A DNA stretch of 7,433 nt from Phycisphaerae bacterium (GTDB lineage: Bacteria; Planctomycetota; Phycisphaerae; Phycisphaerales; SM1A02): the NCBI GenBank assembly GCA_002690755.1, contig NZFT01000048.1:1-7433 (forward strand), written 5' to 3'. A model generated the notes under the pieces. The model searched no databases and was not told where the DNA came from. It was given only the letters and a program-made list of their open reading frames with translations. A program made the translations under genes and the position numbers. Positions 1 to 5,925 of this stretch are shown in pieces. Positions within the stretch are counted from its first letter, which is position 1. Each line of letters begins with the position of its first letter.

Positions 1-9
1 ATAACGCGC

Positions 10-603
10 GTGAAAATGATTAGACACGTCGATTGCCGCTCGTTTCGTTTTTCGTCCGGGCTCCGGGTCACCGGTCTCGACGACCTCGCGACGGTTCCCG
101 AGGAGCCGGAAGAGGACGGCGTGACCTTCGAGGCGAACGCGCGGATCAAGGCGATCGCCTACGCCCGTGCCACCGGGCGTTTCTCCCTTGCCGACGATTC
201 CGGCCTCGAAGTCGATGCGTTGGACGGCGCTCCGGGGGTCCGGAGCGCCCGCTGGTCGGGTGTCGAAGGCGAACGTGAGGTTCGCGACGCGGCGAACAAC
301 CGAAAGCTCGTGGAGTCGCTTCGGGCGGTTCCCGAGGCGGATCGCGCCGCCCGCTTCGTCTGCGCGATGTGTCTCGCCGCGCCGGACGGGACGGTGCTCG
401 CCGAAACCCGTGGGACCTTCGACGGCATCGTGACCCTCGAACCACGGGGTGGTGACGGATTCGGCTACGACCCGTATCTGCTGCTCCCGGACGAAGGTCG
501 CACCAGCGCGGAACTCTCGCCGGCCGAGAAGAACGCCCGAAGTCATCGCGGGGTCGCCACTCGTGCGATGGCGCCGCTCATCGAGGCCCTGGAACGATCC
601 TGA
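10..603 (+). CDS. rdgB: RdgB/HAM1-type dITP/XTP pyrophosphatase, N-terminus uncertain
   Basis: This is a house-cleaning nucleotide pyrophosphatase of the Ham1/ITPase family. Known members hydrolyse dITP, ITP and XTP to monophosphates in the cytoplasm, keeping deaminated purines out of DNA and RNA. Visible signatures, numbered from the GTG at 10, are the TFEANARIKA segment (39-48), the catalytic-region ADDSGLEVD (61-69), GAPGVRSAR (73-81), FGYDP (151-155) and SHRG (178-181). Length (197 aa) is about normal. The start is insecure. The frame is open back to base 1, no Shine-Dalgarno is visible before the GTG, and an ATG follows at 16. The N-terminal substrate-loop motif T-x-N-x-x-K is not present in this frame, and the first 30 bases are clearly less GC-rich than the rest. 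The gene may begin left of the window or carry a frameshift or assembly error there. It is followed after one base by the YkgJ-like gene, so the two are probably cotranscribed. Family assignment is firm; the start is not. Confidence 0.9.
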   Translation: MKMIRHVDCRSFRFSSGLRVTGLDDLATVPEEPEEDGVTFEANARIKAIAYARATGRFSLADDSGLEVDALDGAPGVRSARWSGVEGEREVRDAANNRKLVESLRAVPEADRAARFVCAMCLAAPDGTVLAETRGTFDGIVTLEPRGGDGFGYDPYLLLPDEGRTSAELSPAEKNARSHRGVATRAMAPLIEALERS

Positions 604-604
604 C

Positions 605-1855
605 ATGGCGAAACGGGTGCCGCTCGAGATCCTCGACCTGACCGATCAGCGCTACAGCTGTCACGGGTGCGGTGACTGCTGCCGTGACTTCAGCGTCCAG
701 CTCCGCGACGAGGATCTCGAGCGTCTCGAAGCCCAGGGATGGGCCGAGGAGCGTGGTGAACCGGTGACGGTCGAGTTTCGAGGCCGGCGCTATCTCCGCC
801 AGCGTGCGGACGGGGGTTGTCTCTTCCTGCAGGAGGACGGGCTCTGCACGATCCACGCGCGGTACGGCTTTCACGAGAAGCCGGTCGCGTGCCGCTTGTT
901 CCCATTCAATCTCGCACCGGACTCCGGCGGCACCCGCGCGGGCCTCAACTTCGCCTGCCAGAGCGTGCGGGCGAATCGCGGCTCCACGCTCGAGTCGCAC
1001 CGGGACGACCTTCGTCGGGCGTTGCGTGAAGTGCCCGAATCGGTCGCGGTGGCCCCGCCGTTGCTTGCCGGCGATCTGCGGGCCGAACCCGCCGAAGTCG
1101 ACGCCCTGACGACGGGACTGGACCGCTGGCTCGGCCGCGCCGAAGTGCCGTTGACCATCCGGCTCGACGGCTTCGCGTGGCTCGCCCAGGGCATCGGTGC
1201 CGCGTCGTTTTCGGAGGTCCGGGGCGAACGGATCACGGAGCTCATCGGGCTTCTGGTCTCGGCGCTCCCCGACGAACTTCTTCACCTTCCCGTCGATCCG
1301 CCGGGGCGTGGTCAGCGGAAGCAGCTTCGGCAGGCGGTCTTCGCTCGGATCGAGGATCCGCGATTCACCGACGACGAATCACGGCCCACCTTCGGGGCCA
1401 AGCTCGATCAGTGGCGACGGAGTCGCCGGTTCGCGCGGGGACGCGGCGAGATTCCCGGGCTGGCCCGTGGTTGGGCCGTTCCCGCCGGCTTCGATTCGGT
1501 GGCGGCGTTGCCGAAGGTGCCCGGTACCGAGCCGATCTCGGATCTCGTCGTTCGGTGGCTCCGCTCGACGATACGCGGAGGCCGGGCGTGGGGAAGCGGC
1601 TACTACGGTTGGAGCATCGCCGACGGCGTGCAGGCGCTCGCCCTCAATCTCGCATGCGTCGGCTGGCTCGCCCGGGCCCATGCAGCCGGCGTGGGCGAAG
1701 CGGCCGTCACGCTCGATTCGGTCGGCGAGGCGCTGGGACGCATCGATCGGGCCTCCGGCCGCGCGGTCTGGCTCGGTTCGATGGGAGAGCGGCTTCGGCT
1801 TCGCTATCTCGCGACGGACGACGGCCTCCGCCGGCTCGTCCGATCGAACTGGTGA
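605..1855 (+). CDS. YkgJ-family cysteine-cluster protein with long C-terminal extension
   Basis: This is a 416-residue protein starting at the ATG one base after the rdgB stop. Its first 120 residues form a CxxCxxCC metal-binding domain (YkgJ/UPF0153, Pfam 'zinc- or iron-chelating', also seen in flagellin methylase FliB). Cysteines 19, 22, 25 and 26 lie in YSCHGCGDCC; Cys72 and Cys81 follow; Cys96 sits in KPVACRLFPF (92-101); Cys118 sits in NFACQS. All expected ligands are present, so a metal or Fe-S site is likely intact. About 300 further residues (120-416) match nothing I can name and are rich in Arg, Leu and Ala. Many family members are much shorter, so this extension is notable. There is no signal peptide or clear membrane segment, suggesting a cytoplasmic protein. 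The biochemical role of this branch is unknown, and methylase activity should not be assumed. The Shine-Dalgarno is weak, fitting translational coupling to rdgB. Confidence 0.82.
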   Translation: MAKRVPLEILDLTDQRYSCHGCGDCCRDFSVQLRDEDLERLEAQGWAEERGEPVTVEFRGRRYLRQRADGGCLFLQEDGLCTIHARYGFHEKPVACRLFPFNLAPDSGGTRAGLNFACQSVRANRGSTLESHRDDLRRALREVPESVAVAPPLLAGDLRAEPAEVDALTTGLDRWLGRAEVPLTIRLDGFAWLAQGIGAASFSEVRGERITELIGLLVSALPDELLHLPVDPPGRGQRKQLRQAVFARIEDPRFTDDESRPTFGAKLDQWRRSRRFARGRGEIPGLARGWAVPAGFDSVAALPKVPGTEPISDLVVRWLRSTIRGGRAWGSGYYGWSIADGVQALALNLACVGWLARAHAAGVGEAAVTLDSVGEALGRIDRASGRAVWLGSMGERLRLRYLATDDGLRRLVRSNW

Positions 1856-1867
1856 ATCGCGACCCGC

Positions 1868-3172
1868 TCATTCCGTCGGCGCTGGTTCCGGCCCGCGGGC
1901 CCGCGTGAACGGCCAGACCGGATACCGCCGGCCGTTCAGCAGGGCCCCGAGGGCGGTACCGCGAACCGCGACGTGGTAGACGACCAGCAGGAGGACGGTC
2001 ACCAGCACGATCATGACCGGCATCTTCACGATGCCCCACACGTTCCAGCCCCGGAAGAGGGCCGGAATGAAGATGGTCAGGGGCAGGTGCATCAGGTAGA
2101 TCCAGTACGAGGCGTCGACCATGTAGCGCACCATCGGGTTCGCGCGGGTGAAGAGTCGTTCGCTCACCCCGGTGATGCCCAGGATCAGGACCCAGCACGT
2201 GGTGGCCTGGAGACACTGGTTCGCGATGAACATCGCCTCCCCGTTACCCTCCTCGGCGGCCACGGCGAGACTGGTCGCGACCCCCATGCCCACGGCGCAG
2301 ATCAGGAGCGTTCCGCCGATCCCGAGCCGGATCCACGCCCAGTCCTTCAGCCTCACGACGATCTCGCGGTCGCCGAAGGCCATCCAGCCGACCCCGAAGT
2401 AGATGGCGTAGAGGTAGATCACGTGCCAGACGGGCCAGAAGGACTCGGCGGTGTCGATTCCGGGCTCCGTCATCGTGAGCATGAGCAGCGACGTCGCGAC
2501 GATCAGAATCGGAAGTCTGATCAGGCGGAGCGGCCCGAGGGCCACACATCGAAATCCCGCACGCAGCCACCCGGCGACCGGCCCCGAAAAACGGCGGAGG
2601 AGGAAGGTCGCCGTCGCGAAGGCGAGATAGAAGTAGACGAGGTAGTACAGGAACCAGAGGTGCATCGGGCCGGCGTCGGCGAAGTCCGCGTTCAGGGACA
2701 TCTTCTCGTAGGCGAGCCCGATGGTCCGTGATTCGGCGGGCAGGAACTGCCAGGTGAAGGCGAAGCTGATCGACCAGGCGAGCAGCGGGTAGATGACGAA
2801 CCATCCGATGACCAGGGGAAGCACGATCCGGTCGTAGCGATGACTCGTGAATCCCCCGGGGCCACGGCGATCGAAGAGCATGGCGCCGAAGAACCCGGCC
2901 ATCACGAAGAAGGCGGGCATGCGGAAGATGTGGATCGCCAGCACGAGGAGACCGGCGGACTCGGTCCGGTCGGGATCCGCGTAGATCCAGATCTGCGGCT
3001 CGCAATAGACGAGTGCGGTGTGAATCACCACGCCGAGCAGCATCATCGTCGCTCGAATCACGTCGAGTCCGTGGTACCGACCGGTTCCGGGAGACCGTGG
3101 GTGGAGCGGGTGATCGGTCAGGAGCGGGGGCGGTGGTGATGCGGCGGCGATTCCGCGGTCGTTCGTGTTCAT
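1868..3172 (-). CDS. Acyltransferase-3 family integral membrane protein (OpgC/MdoC-like)
   Basis: This is a 434-residue multi-pass membrane protein with roughly ten hydrophobic helices. Members of this family move acetyl, succinyl or other acyl groups onto sugars, glucans or lipids at the cytoplasmic membrane. Visible family features are YHGLDVIRA (33-41) followed by the conserved histidine in VVIHTALVY (His51), RMPAFFVMAGFF (84-95), the basic RYDRIVLP loop (112-119), MHLWFL (170-175) and a late SYWIYLMHLPL segment typical of the last helices. The start is set at the ATG at 3172, which overlaps the stop of the upstream ankyrin gene in an ATGA and has GAGG ten bases upstream. An alternative start at 3202 would add ten residues inside the upstream gene and is less likely. 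The N-terminal 30 residues are Pro/His-rich and probably cytoplasmic. The acceptor substrate cannot be read from sequence. The coupled lipoprotein suggests an envelope role. Confidence 0.85.
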   Translation of the reverse strand: MNTNDRGIAAASPPPPLLTDHPLHPRSPGTGRYHGLDVIRATMMLLGVVIHTALVYCEPQIWIYADPDRTESAGLLVLAIHIFRMPAFFVMAGFFGAMLFDRRGPGGFTSHRYDRIVLPLVIGWFVIYPLLAWSISFAFTWQFLPAESRTIGLAYEKMSLNADFADAGPMHLWFLYYLVYFYLAFATATFLLRRFSGPVAGWLRAGFRCVALGPLRLIRLPILIVATSLLMLTMTEPGIDTAESFWPVWHVIYLYAIYFGVGWMAFGDREIVVRLKDWAWIRLGIGGTLLICAVGMGVATSLAVAAEEGNGEAMFIANQCLQATTCWVLILGITGVSERLFTRANPMVRYMVDASYWIYLMHLPLTIFIPALFRGWNVWGIVKMPVMIVLVTVLLLVVYHVAVRGTALGALLNGRRYPVWPFTRARGPEPAPTE

Positions 3173-3816
3173 TTCACCGCGGCCTCGAGCAGCGGTCGGC
3201 ATGCCTGGCGGCCGGCTTCAAGCGCCTCGCGATCGAGCGGTATCTGGAGGAACTCGATGACCCCTCGGGTGAACTCCCACGGCACGTCGAGCGCATCGAG
3301 CGGGGTGATGCCATCCTTGTTCTTCGCCTTGGGATCGGCTCCCGCCTCGAGGAGAAGTCTGAGGCACTCGGGGCGACCGAAGAAGGCGGCGCCGATCAGT
3401 GGAGTGCTACGCTCACGGCTCCGGACATTGACATTCCCCCCGGCCTCCAGGATCGCCTTCATCGCGTCGGCCTTGCCGAAATCGGCGGCCCATTCGAGTG
3501 CGGAGACGCCGAAGGTCGGATCGAGCGCGTTCGGGTCGCCCGCCGTCGCGAGCCGCGCCTTGAGGGTGGCGACTTCGCCCATCGCGGCCGGGGTCCAGAT
3601 GTCGATCACTTCGTCGGAGGCCGAATCGGAGGTGGTTGCAGGCGAGGAAGGGGTCGCCGGACGCTCGGCTTCGGGCGCCGTCGAGGCGTCGCCGCCGCAT
3701 CCCGCGGAAAGCAATCCGAGCCCCGGGATGATGAATCCGAGGAGCGCGAGCCGCCGGGCAGCACCCCGGATGCCCATGGCTTCAGGATGAGTATGCGATT
3801 GGCGGTTCTGGTGCAT
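3169..3816 (-). CDS. Ankyrin-repeat lipoprotein
   Basis: This is a 215-residue exported protein. The N-terminus has Arg17, Arg21 and Arg22, a hydrophobic run (23-36) and a likely lipobox LSAGC with acceptor Cys40. A Ser/Thr/Pro/Ala-rich linker (about 43-67) leads to ankyrin repeats at about 70-99, 103-132 (SALEWAADFGKADAMKAIL), 136-165 (STPLIGAAFFGRPECLRLLL) and a partial one from 169 (GITPLDAL). Ankyrin repeats bind proteins, and here the fold would face the periplasm or outer envelope. The start at ATG 3816 is chosen because GAGGAA lies nine bases upstream. An ATG at 3777 would give a shorter, more usual signal peptide but lacks a good Shine-Dalgarno, and a TTG at 3870 has little support. 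The lipobox has Ser at -3, which is less common, so a simple membrane anchor is possible. The stop overlaps the start of the acyltransferase gene, implying coupled expression and perhaps a physical or regulatory partnership. Confidence 0.8.
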   Translation of the reverse strand: MHQNRQSHTHPEAMGIRGAARRLALLGFIIPGLGLLSAGCGGDASTAPEAERPATPSSPATTSDSASDEVIDIWTPAAMGEVATLKARLATAGDPNALDPTFGVSALEWAADFGKADAMKAILEAGGNVNVRSRERSTPLIGAAFFGRPECLRLLLEAGADPKAKNKDGITPLDALDVPWEFTRGVIEFLQIPLDREALEAGRQACRPLLEAAVK

Positions 3817-3825
3817 GGAGGTCAA

Positions 3826-3831
3826 TTCCTC
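3826..3831 (-). promoter_or_regulatory. Ribosome binding site GAGGAA deciding the ankyrin gene start
   Basis: Read on the minus strand, GAGGAA is followed by nine bases and then the ATG at 3816. Neither the downstream ATG at 3777 nor the upstream TTG at 3870 has a comparable site, so this motif is the reason for the chosen start. Confidence 0.6.
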
Positions 3832-3901
3832 GAGATGGAATCGGGTCGTAAATGAATCGGTGTTTCGCAATCTACCCGCATCGCGTGGAATTGGATTTCA
3901 G

Positions 3902-3927
3902 ACCGGCGGTCAGTCGATGAGGCCGGT
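3902..3927. other. Hairpin, 6-bp stem ACCGGC/GCCGGT
   Basis: The arms 3902-3907 and 3922-3927 are perfect inverted repeats around a 14-base loop. The hairpin lies in the 152-base gap between the 588-residue gene and the ankyrin gene. No T-run follows on the minus strand, so a classical intrinsic terminator is not supported. It may be part of a 3' or 5' mRNA structure or may be chance in GC-rich DNA. Confidence 0.3.
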
Positions 3928-3938
3928 TCTTCATTCGC

Positions 3939-3960
3939 ATCCGGGCAGTTGAACCCGGGT
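3939..3960 (-). terminator. Hairpin just after the 588-residue gene, possible weak terminator
   Basis: The arms 3939-3945 and 3954-3960 pair as a 7-bp stem (one G-T wobble) with an 8-base loop. The hairpin begins nine bases after the stop codon of the secreted-protein gene. The stem is GC-rich and well placed for an mRNA 3' end, but the bases after it on the minus strand contain no T-run, so termination would have to be weak or Rho-assisted. With the second hairpin at 3902-3927 it forms a tandem pair. I see no convincing promoter for the ankyrin gene in this gap, so read-through from upstream is possible. Confidence 0.35.
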
Positions 3961-3968
3961 CCCGTCAC

Positions 3969-5735
3969 TCAGCCGTTCTTCGCACCGCCGGCGGATCTCC
4001 CGCCTTTTTCATTCGTCCCGGCACCCTTGCCGCCGCCTTTGCCACCGCCCTTGCCCCCATCCTTCCCGGCGTCGTCCCAGTCGCGTCCCGGACGCCGCGG
4101 CAGTTCCTCGAACCATTCCGGGCCGAGTGCCGCGAGCAACTGGGCTTCGACCTGGTCGTCCAGTCGGTCGAAACCCTCGTATCCGGGCTCTCGCCAGGCC
4201 TGTTCCCCGAGTGACTTCGCTTCCACGCCATCGTCCATCACCGCTTCGACCATGGCGCGGGCGACTCGCGTCTCGTTGTCGAGCCTTCGTTGGATCGCGG
4301 TGGTTCGAAGGAATGCGATCTGCGAACGGACCCCGGCGTCGATCTCGGCGAGCGACGCGAGGCGCTCCGCGTCGAGACCTTCGAGCTTCAAGGCGAATTC
4401 GGTCGCCTCTTCGCACCATCGGGAACGCATCTGGGCTCGAAAGCCGGTCCGACGAGCGACGTTCAGGAAGGCGGCAGCCGATTCGGCGTCGATATCTTCA
4501 AGGCGGGTGCGGATCAGATCGATCCGTCCGAGGATCGCATCCCGCACCGCGAGTTCGGCGGTGAGCTCGGCGGTCGCGGCGTTTCGAACCCGCGACCGCA
4601 CCCTCGAGTCGCCGTCGCCACCGGATTCGATCATTTCGATCGAGAGCTCCAGCGCCTGTTTCTCGCGTCGGATCCTCGCCTCGGTCCGGGCGTCGATGCA
4701 AATCGCGATCTCTCGCAGCAGCTCCGCCTCGTCGTCCTCCAGTCCGGCCGCTTCGTACGGCGCCGCGTCGATCGACTCGAGTGCGGCGACGATGTCCGTG
4801 GTGGCCCCGCCCATCCGGGAGTCGGCCATGCCGTGCTGGATTCTGATCTCGTCGAGCAGATCGGTGAATGAAGACTCCATGGCCGGATCGATGAGGGTGG
4901 CGATCGATTCGACGGTCGCGGCACGGAGTTCCCGTCGCCTCTGATCCATGCGGTTCATGGCCTCGAGCACGCCGCGGGCGGCGACGCCACCACCGGCTCG
5001 TTCGATGGCGGCGCGACGTCTTTCCACCATCGGTTCCAGCATCGCGATCCGGGTCCGCATGCCCGCCATCCGCGAGTCGATCCAGTCGAGGGTGCCACGG
5101 ACCTTCTCGTCACTCACGCCACGCTCGACCATGCCATCGGCGATTCGGGATTCCAAGGCACGCTGGTTCGATGCATCAGCCGCCCGGAAGATCGGCTCGA
5201 GGCGTGCGATCTCGACCTGGCTCGCACCGAGGTCGAGCAACTCGCGGAATCGCGAGGCCTCCATCTCGAAGGCATCTTCGTAGTCGAGCAGGATGCTCTC
5301 GGCGATGGGTGCGGTCGCGTCGTCGAGTTCGAGTCGGTTCACGATGAGATCGATGTCCCGCCGGATGAACTCCGGTCGCAGCAGCGTCCGGAAGTCGCCG
5401 CCTTCGGGTACCCGCATCGCGTACCAGAGATGCCCGCCGCTGTTCTCCTTCGCGTCATCGTCGTTCGTTTCCTTGTCTTCACCGACCAGCCTCGACACCG
5501 CCTCCCAGACCGCTTTCGCGTCGTCGCCGGTCATCGCCTGCACCCGCACCGCCATCTTCAAGTCACCCCCGAGTTCCGCGAGGAACTTTTCGGGATCGGA
5601 TTCGGGGGATGCAGGCGGCCCGGCCGGTCCCTTCTGCGCGAATGCCTCGGCTGAAAGGCAGCACGCGAGCAGACCGGTCAGCACCATCGGAAGGAATCGA
5701 TCGATGCGGGTCACGGAAGCGAAGATTGCTGGCAT
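3969..5735 (-). CDS. Exported helix-rich protein with Gly/Lys-rich C-terminal tail, function unknown
   Basis: I do not recognise this 588-residue protein as a named family. It begins with an export signal: Arg10 and Arg13, a hydrophobic run (about 14-29) and an AFA/Q signal peptidase I site after residue 33. An LLAC stretch at 22-25 could instead be read as a lipobox. The mature part (about 40-550) is almost wholly charged and amphipathic helix, rich in Glu, Arg, Ala, Asp and Ile, and probably forms coiled coils or a helical bundle. A segment with LELDDATAPIAESILLDYED near residue 125 resembles sequence I associate with secreted planctomycete hypothetical proteins, but that is from memory. 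The last 40 residues are a low-complexity basic tail made of GGGK-like units. The start at ATG 5735 has AGGA eight bases upstream and gives the best signal peptide. The gene stands alone with its own promoter. It is likely periplasmic or surface-located with a structural or binding role. Confidence 0.8.
   Translation of the reverse strand: MPAIFASVTRIDRFLPMVLTGLLACCLSAEAFAQKGPAGPPASPESDPEKFLAELGGDLKMAVRVQAMTGDDAKAVWEAVSRLVGEDKETNDDDAKENSGGHLWYAMRVPEGGDFRTLLRPEFIRRDIDLIVNRLELDDATAPIAESILLDYEDAFEMEASRFRELLDLGASQVEIARLEPIFRAADASNQRALESRIADGMVERGVSDEKVRGTLDWIDSRMAGMRTRIAMLEPMVERRRAAIERAGGGVAARGVLEAMNRMDQRRRELRAATVESIATLIDPAMESSFTDLLDEIRIQHGMADSRMGGATTDIVAALESIDAAPYEAAGLEDDEAELLREIAICIDARTEARIRREKQALELSIEMIESGGDGDSRVRSRVRNAATAELTAELAVRDAILGRIDLIRTRLEDIDAESAAAFLNVARRTGFRAQMRSRWCEEATEFALKLEGLDAERLASLAEIDAGVRSQIAFLRTTAIQRRLDNETRVARAMVEAVMDDGVEAKSLGEQAWREPGYEGFDRLDDQVEAQLLAALGPEWFEELPRRPGRDWDDAGKDGGKGGGKGGGKGAGTNEKGGRSAGGAKNG
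4020..4055 (-). repeat. Three tandem 12-base units encoding the GGGK tail
   Basis: Three imperfect 12-base units run at 4020-4031, 4032-4043 and 4044-4055. On the minus strand each has the pattern GGCAARGGYGSY and encodes Gly-Lys-Gly-Gly or a close variant. They lie in frame within the C-terminal tail of the 588-residue protein. Unit number could vary between strains by slippage without shifting the frame. Confidence 0.75.
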
Positions 5736-5743
5736 GAAGGTCG

Positions 5744-5747
5744 TCCT
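5744..5747 (-). promoter_or_regulatory. Ribosome binding site AGGA for the 588-residue gene
   Basis: On the minus strand AGGA is followed by eight bases and the ATG at 5735. It supports this start over the internal ATG at 5687, which would lose the charged N-region of the signal peptide. Confidence 0.5.
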
Positions 5748-5787
5748 GGAGCGGGTCGTCGACGTTGAGTCGGCATGATCAAGGTGA

Positions 5788-5802
5788 TTCCGCCGAGCGG
5801 AA
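5788..5802. promoter_or_regulatory. Perfect palindrome at the predicted transcription start
   Basis: TTCCGC at 5788-5793 and GCGGAA at 5797-5802 are exact inverted repeats with a 3-base centre. The palindrome begins at or within a few bases of the start expected from the promoter at 5811-5838. It could be an operator for a dimeric regulator or a hairpin protecting the 5' end of the mRNA. The sequence does not say which. Confidence 0.45.
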
Positions 5803-5810
5803 CGTCATCG

Positions 5811-5838
5811 ATCCTACGTTGACGAAAAGATTAGTCAA
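5811..5838 (-). promoter_or_regulatory. Sigma-70-like promoter for the 588-residue gene
   Basis: On the minus strand a -35 box TTGACT (5838-5833, five of six consensus bases) is followed by a 16-base spacer and a -10 box TAGGAT (5816-5811, four of six). Transcription would start near 5804, giving a leader of about 70 bases before the ATG at 5735. The spacer is A/T-richer than its surroundings, as expected for a promoter. This is the best promoter in the window. Confidence 0.6.
5819..5838. promoter_or_regulatory. Inverted repeat TTGAC-N10-GTCAA over the -35 box
   Basis: TTGAC at 5819-5823 and GTCAA at 5834-5838 are exact inverted half-sites ten bases apart. One half is the -35 box itself and the other lies in the spacer. 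Binding of a dimeric repressor here would block RNA polymerase. The half-sites are short, so chance is possible. Confidence 0.35.
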
Positions 5839-5879
5839 CCGGGCGGGGCAGGAATGAGGCAAGAGTTCCAGTCGAAAGG

Positions 5880-5903
5880 CCAGGCCGTTCGCACGCCGCC
5901 TGG
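5880..5903 (-). terminator. Possible terminator after the flippase-like gene
   Basis: CCAGGC at 5880-5885 and GCCTGG at 5898-5903 form a 6-bp GC-rich stem with a 12-base loop, 22 bases after the stop of the flippase-like gene. On the minus strand it is followed by CCTTTCG, only a very short T-run. The location between that gene and the next promoter suits a terminator, but the sequence signal is weak. A 9-base direct repeat, TCGAAAGGC, lies nearby at 5872-5880 and 5908-5916. Confidence 0.35.
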
Positions 5904-5925
5904 TGCTTCGAAAGGCGTCGTACCC

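Noticed and set aside
449..604. Upstream extension of the YkgJ-like gene by 52 codons
   Set aside because: It would overlap rdgB in another frame, and the added residues are Arg/Ser-rich without family resemblance. The ATG at 605 begins directly before the conserved domain.
1890..1905. Overlapping 12-base GC palindromes (GGCCCGCGGGCC and CGCGGGCCCGCG) as a terminator
   Set aside because: They lie in the coding end of the acyltransferase, have no loop and no T-run, and such palindromes arise easily in GC-rich codons.
1973..2731. Plus-strand open frame (252 codons) opposite the acyltransferase
   Set aside because: The product is a His/Asp/Glu/Arg-rich repetitive string, a typical shadow of a hydrophobic membrane protein on the other strand.
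3840..3968. Promoter for the ankyrin gene (TAGATT at 3874-3869 as a -10 box)
   Set aside because: No acceptable -35 box lies 15-19 bases upstream of it on the minus strand, so the match is too weak to annotate.
3949..4944. Long plus-strand open frame (331 codons) opposite the 588-residue gene
   Set aside because: Its product is a Ser/Arg/Ala-rich string with no domain, and it runs exactly antisense to a gene with a signal peptide, ribosome binding site and promoter. Long antisense frames are expected in GC-rich genes.
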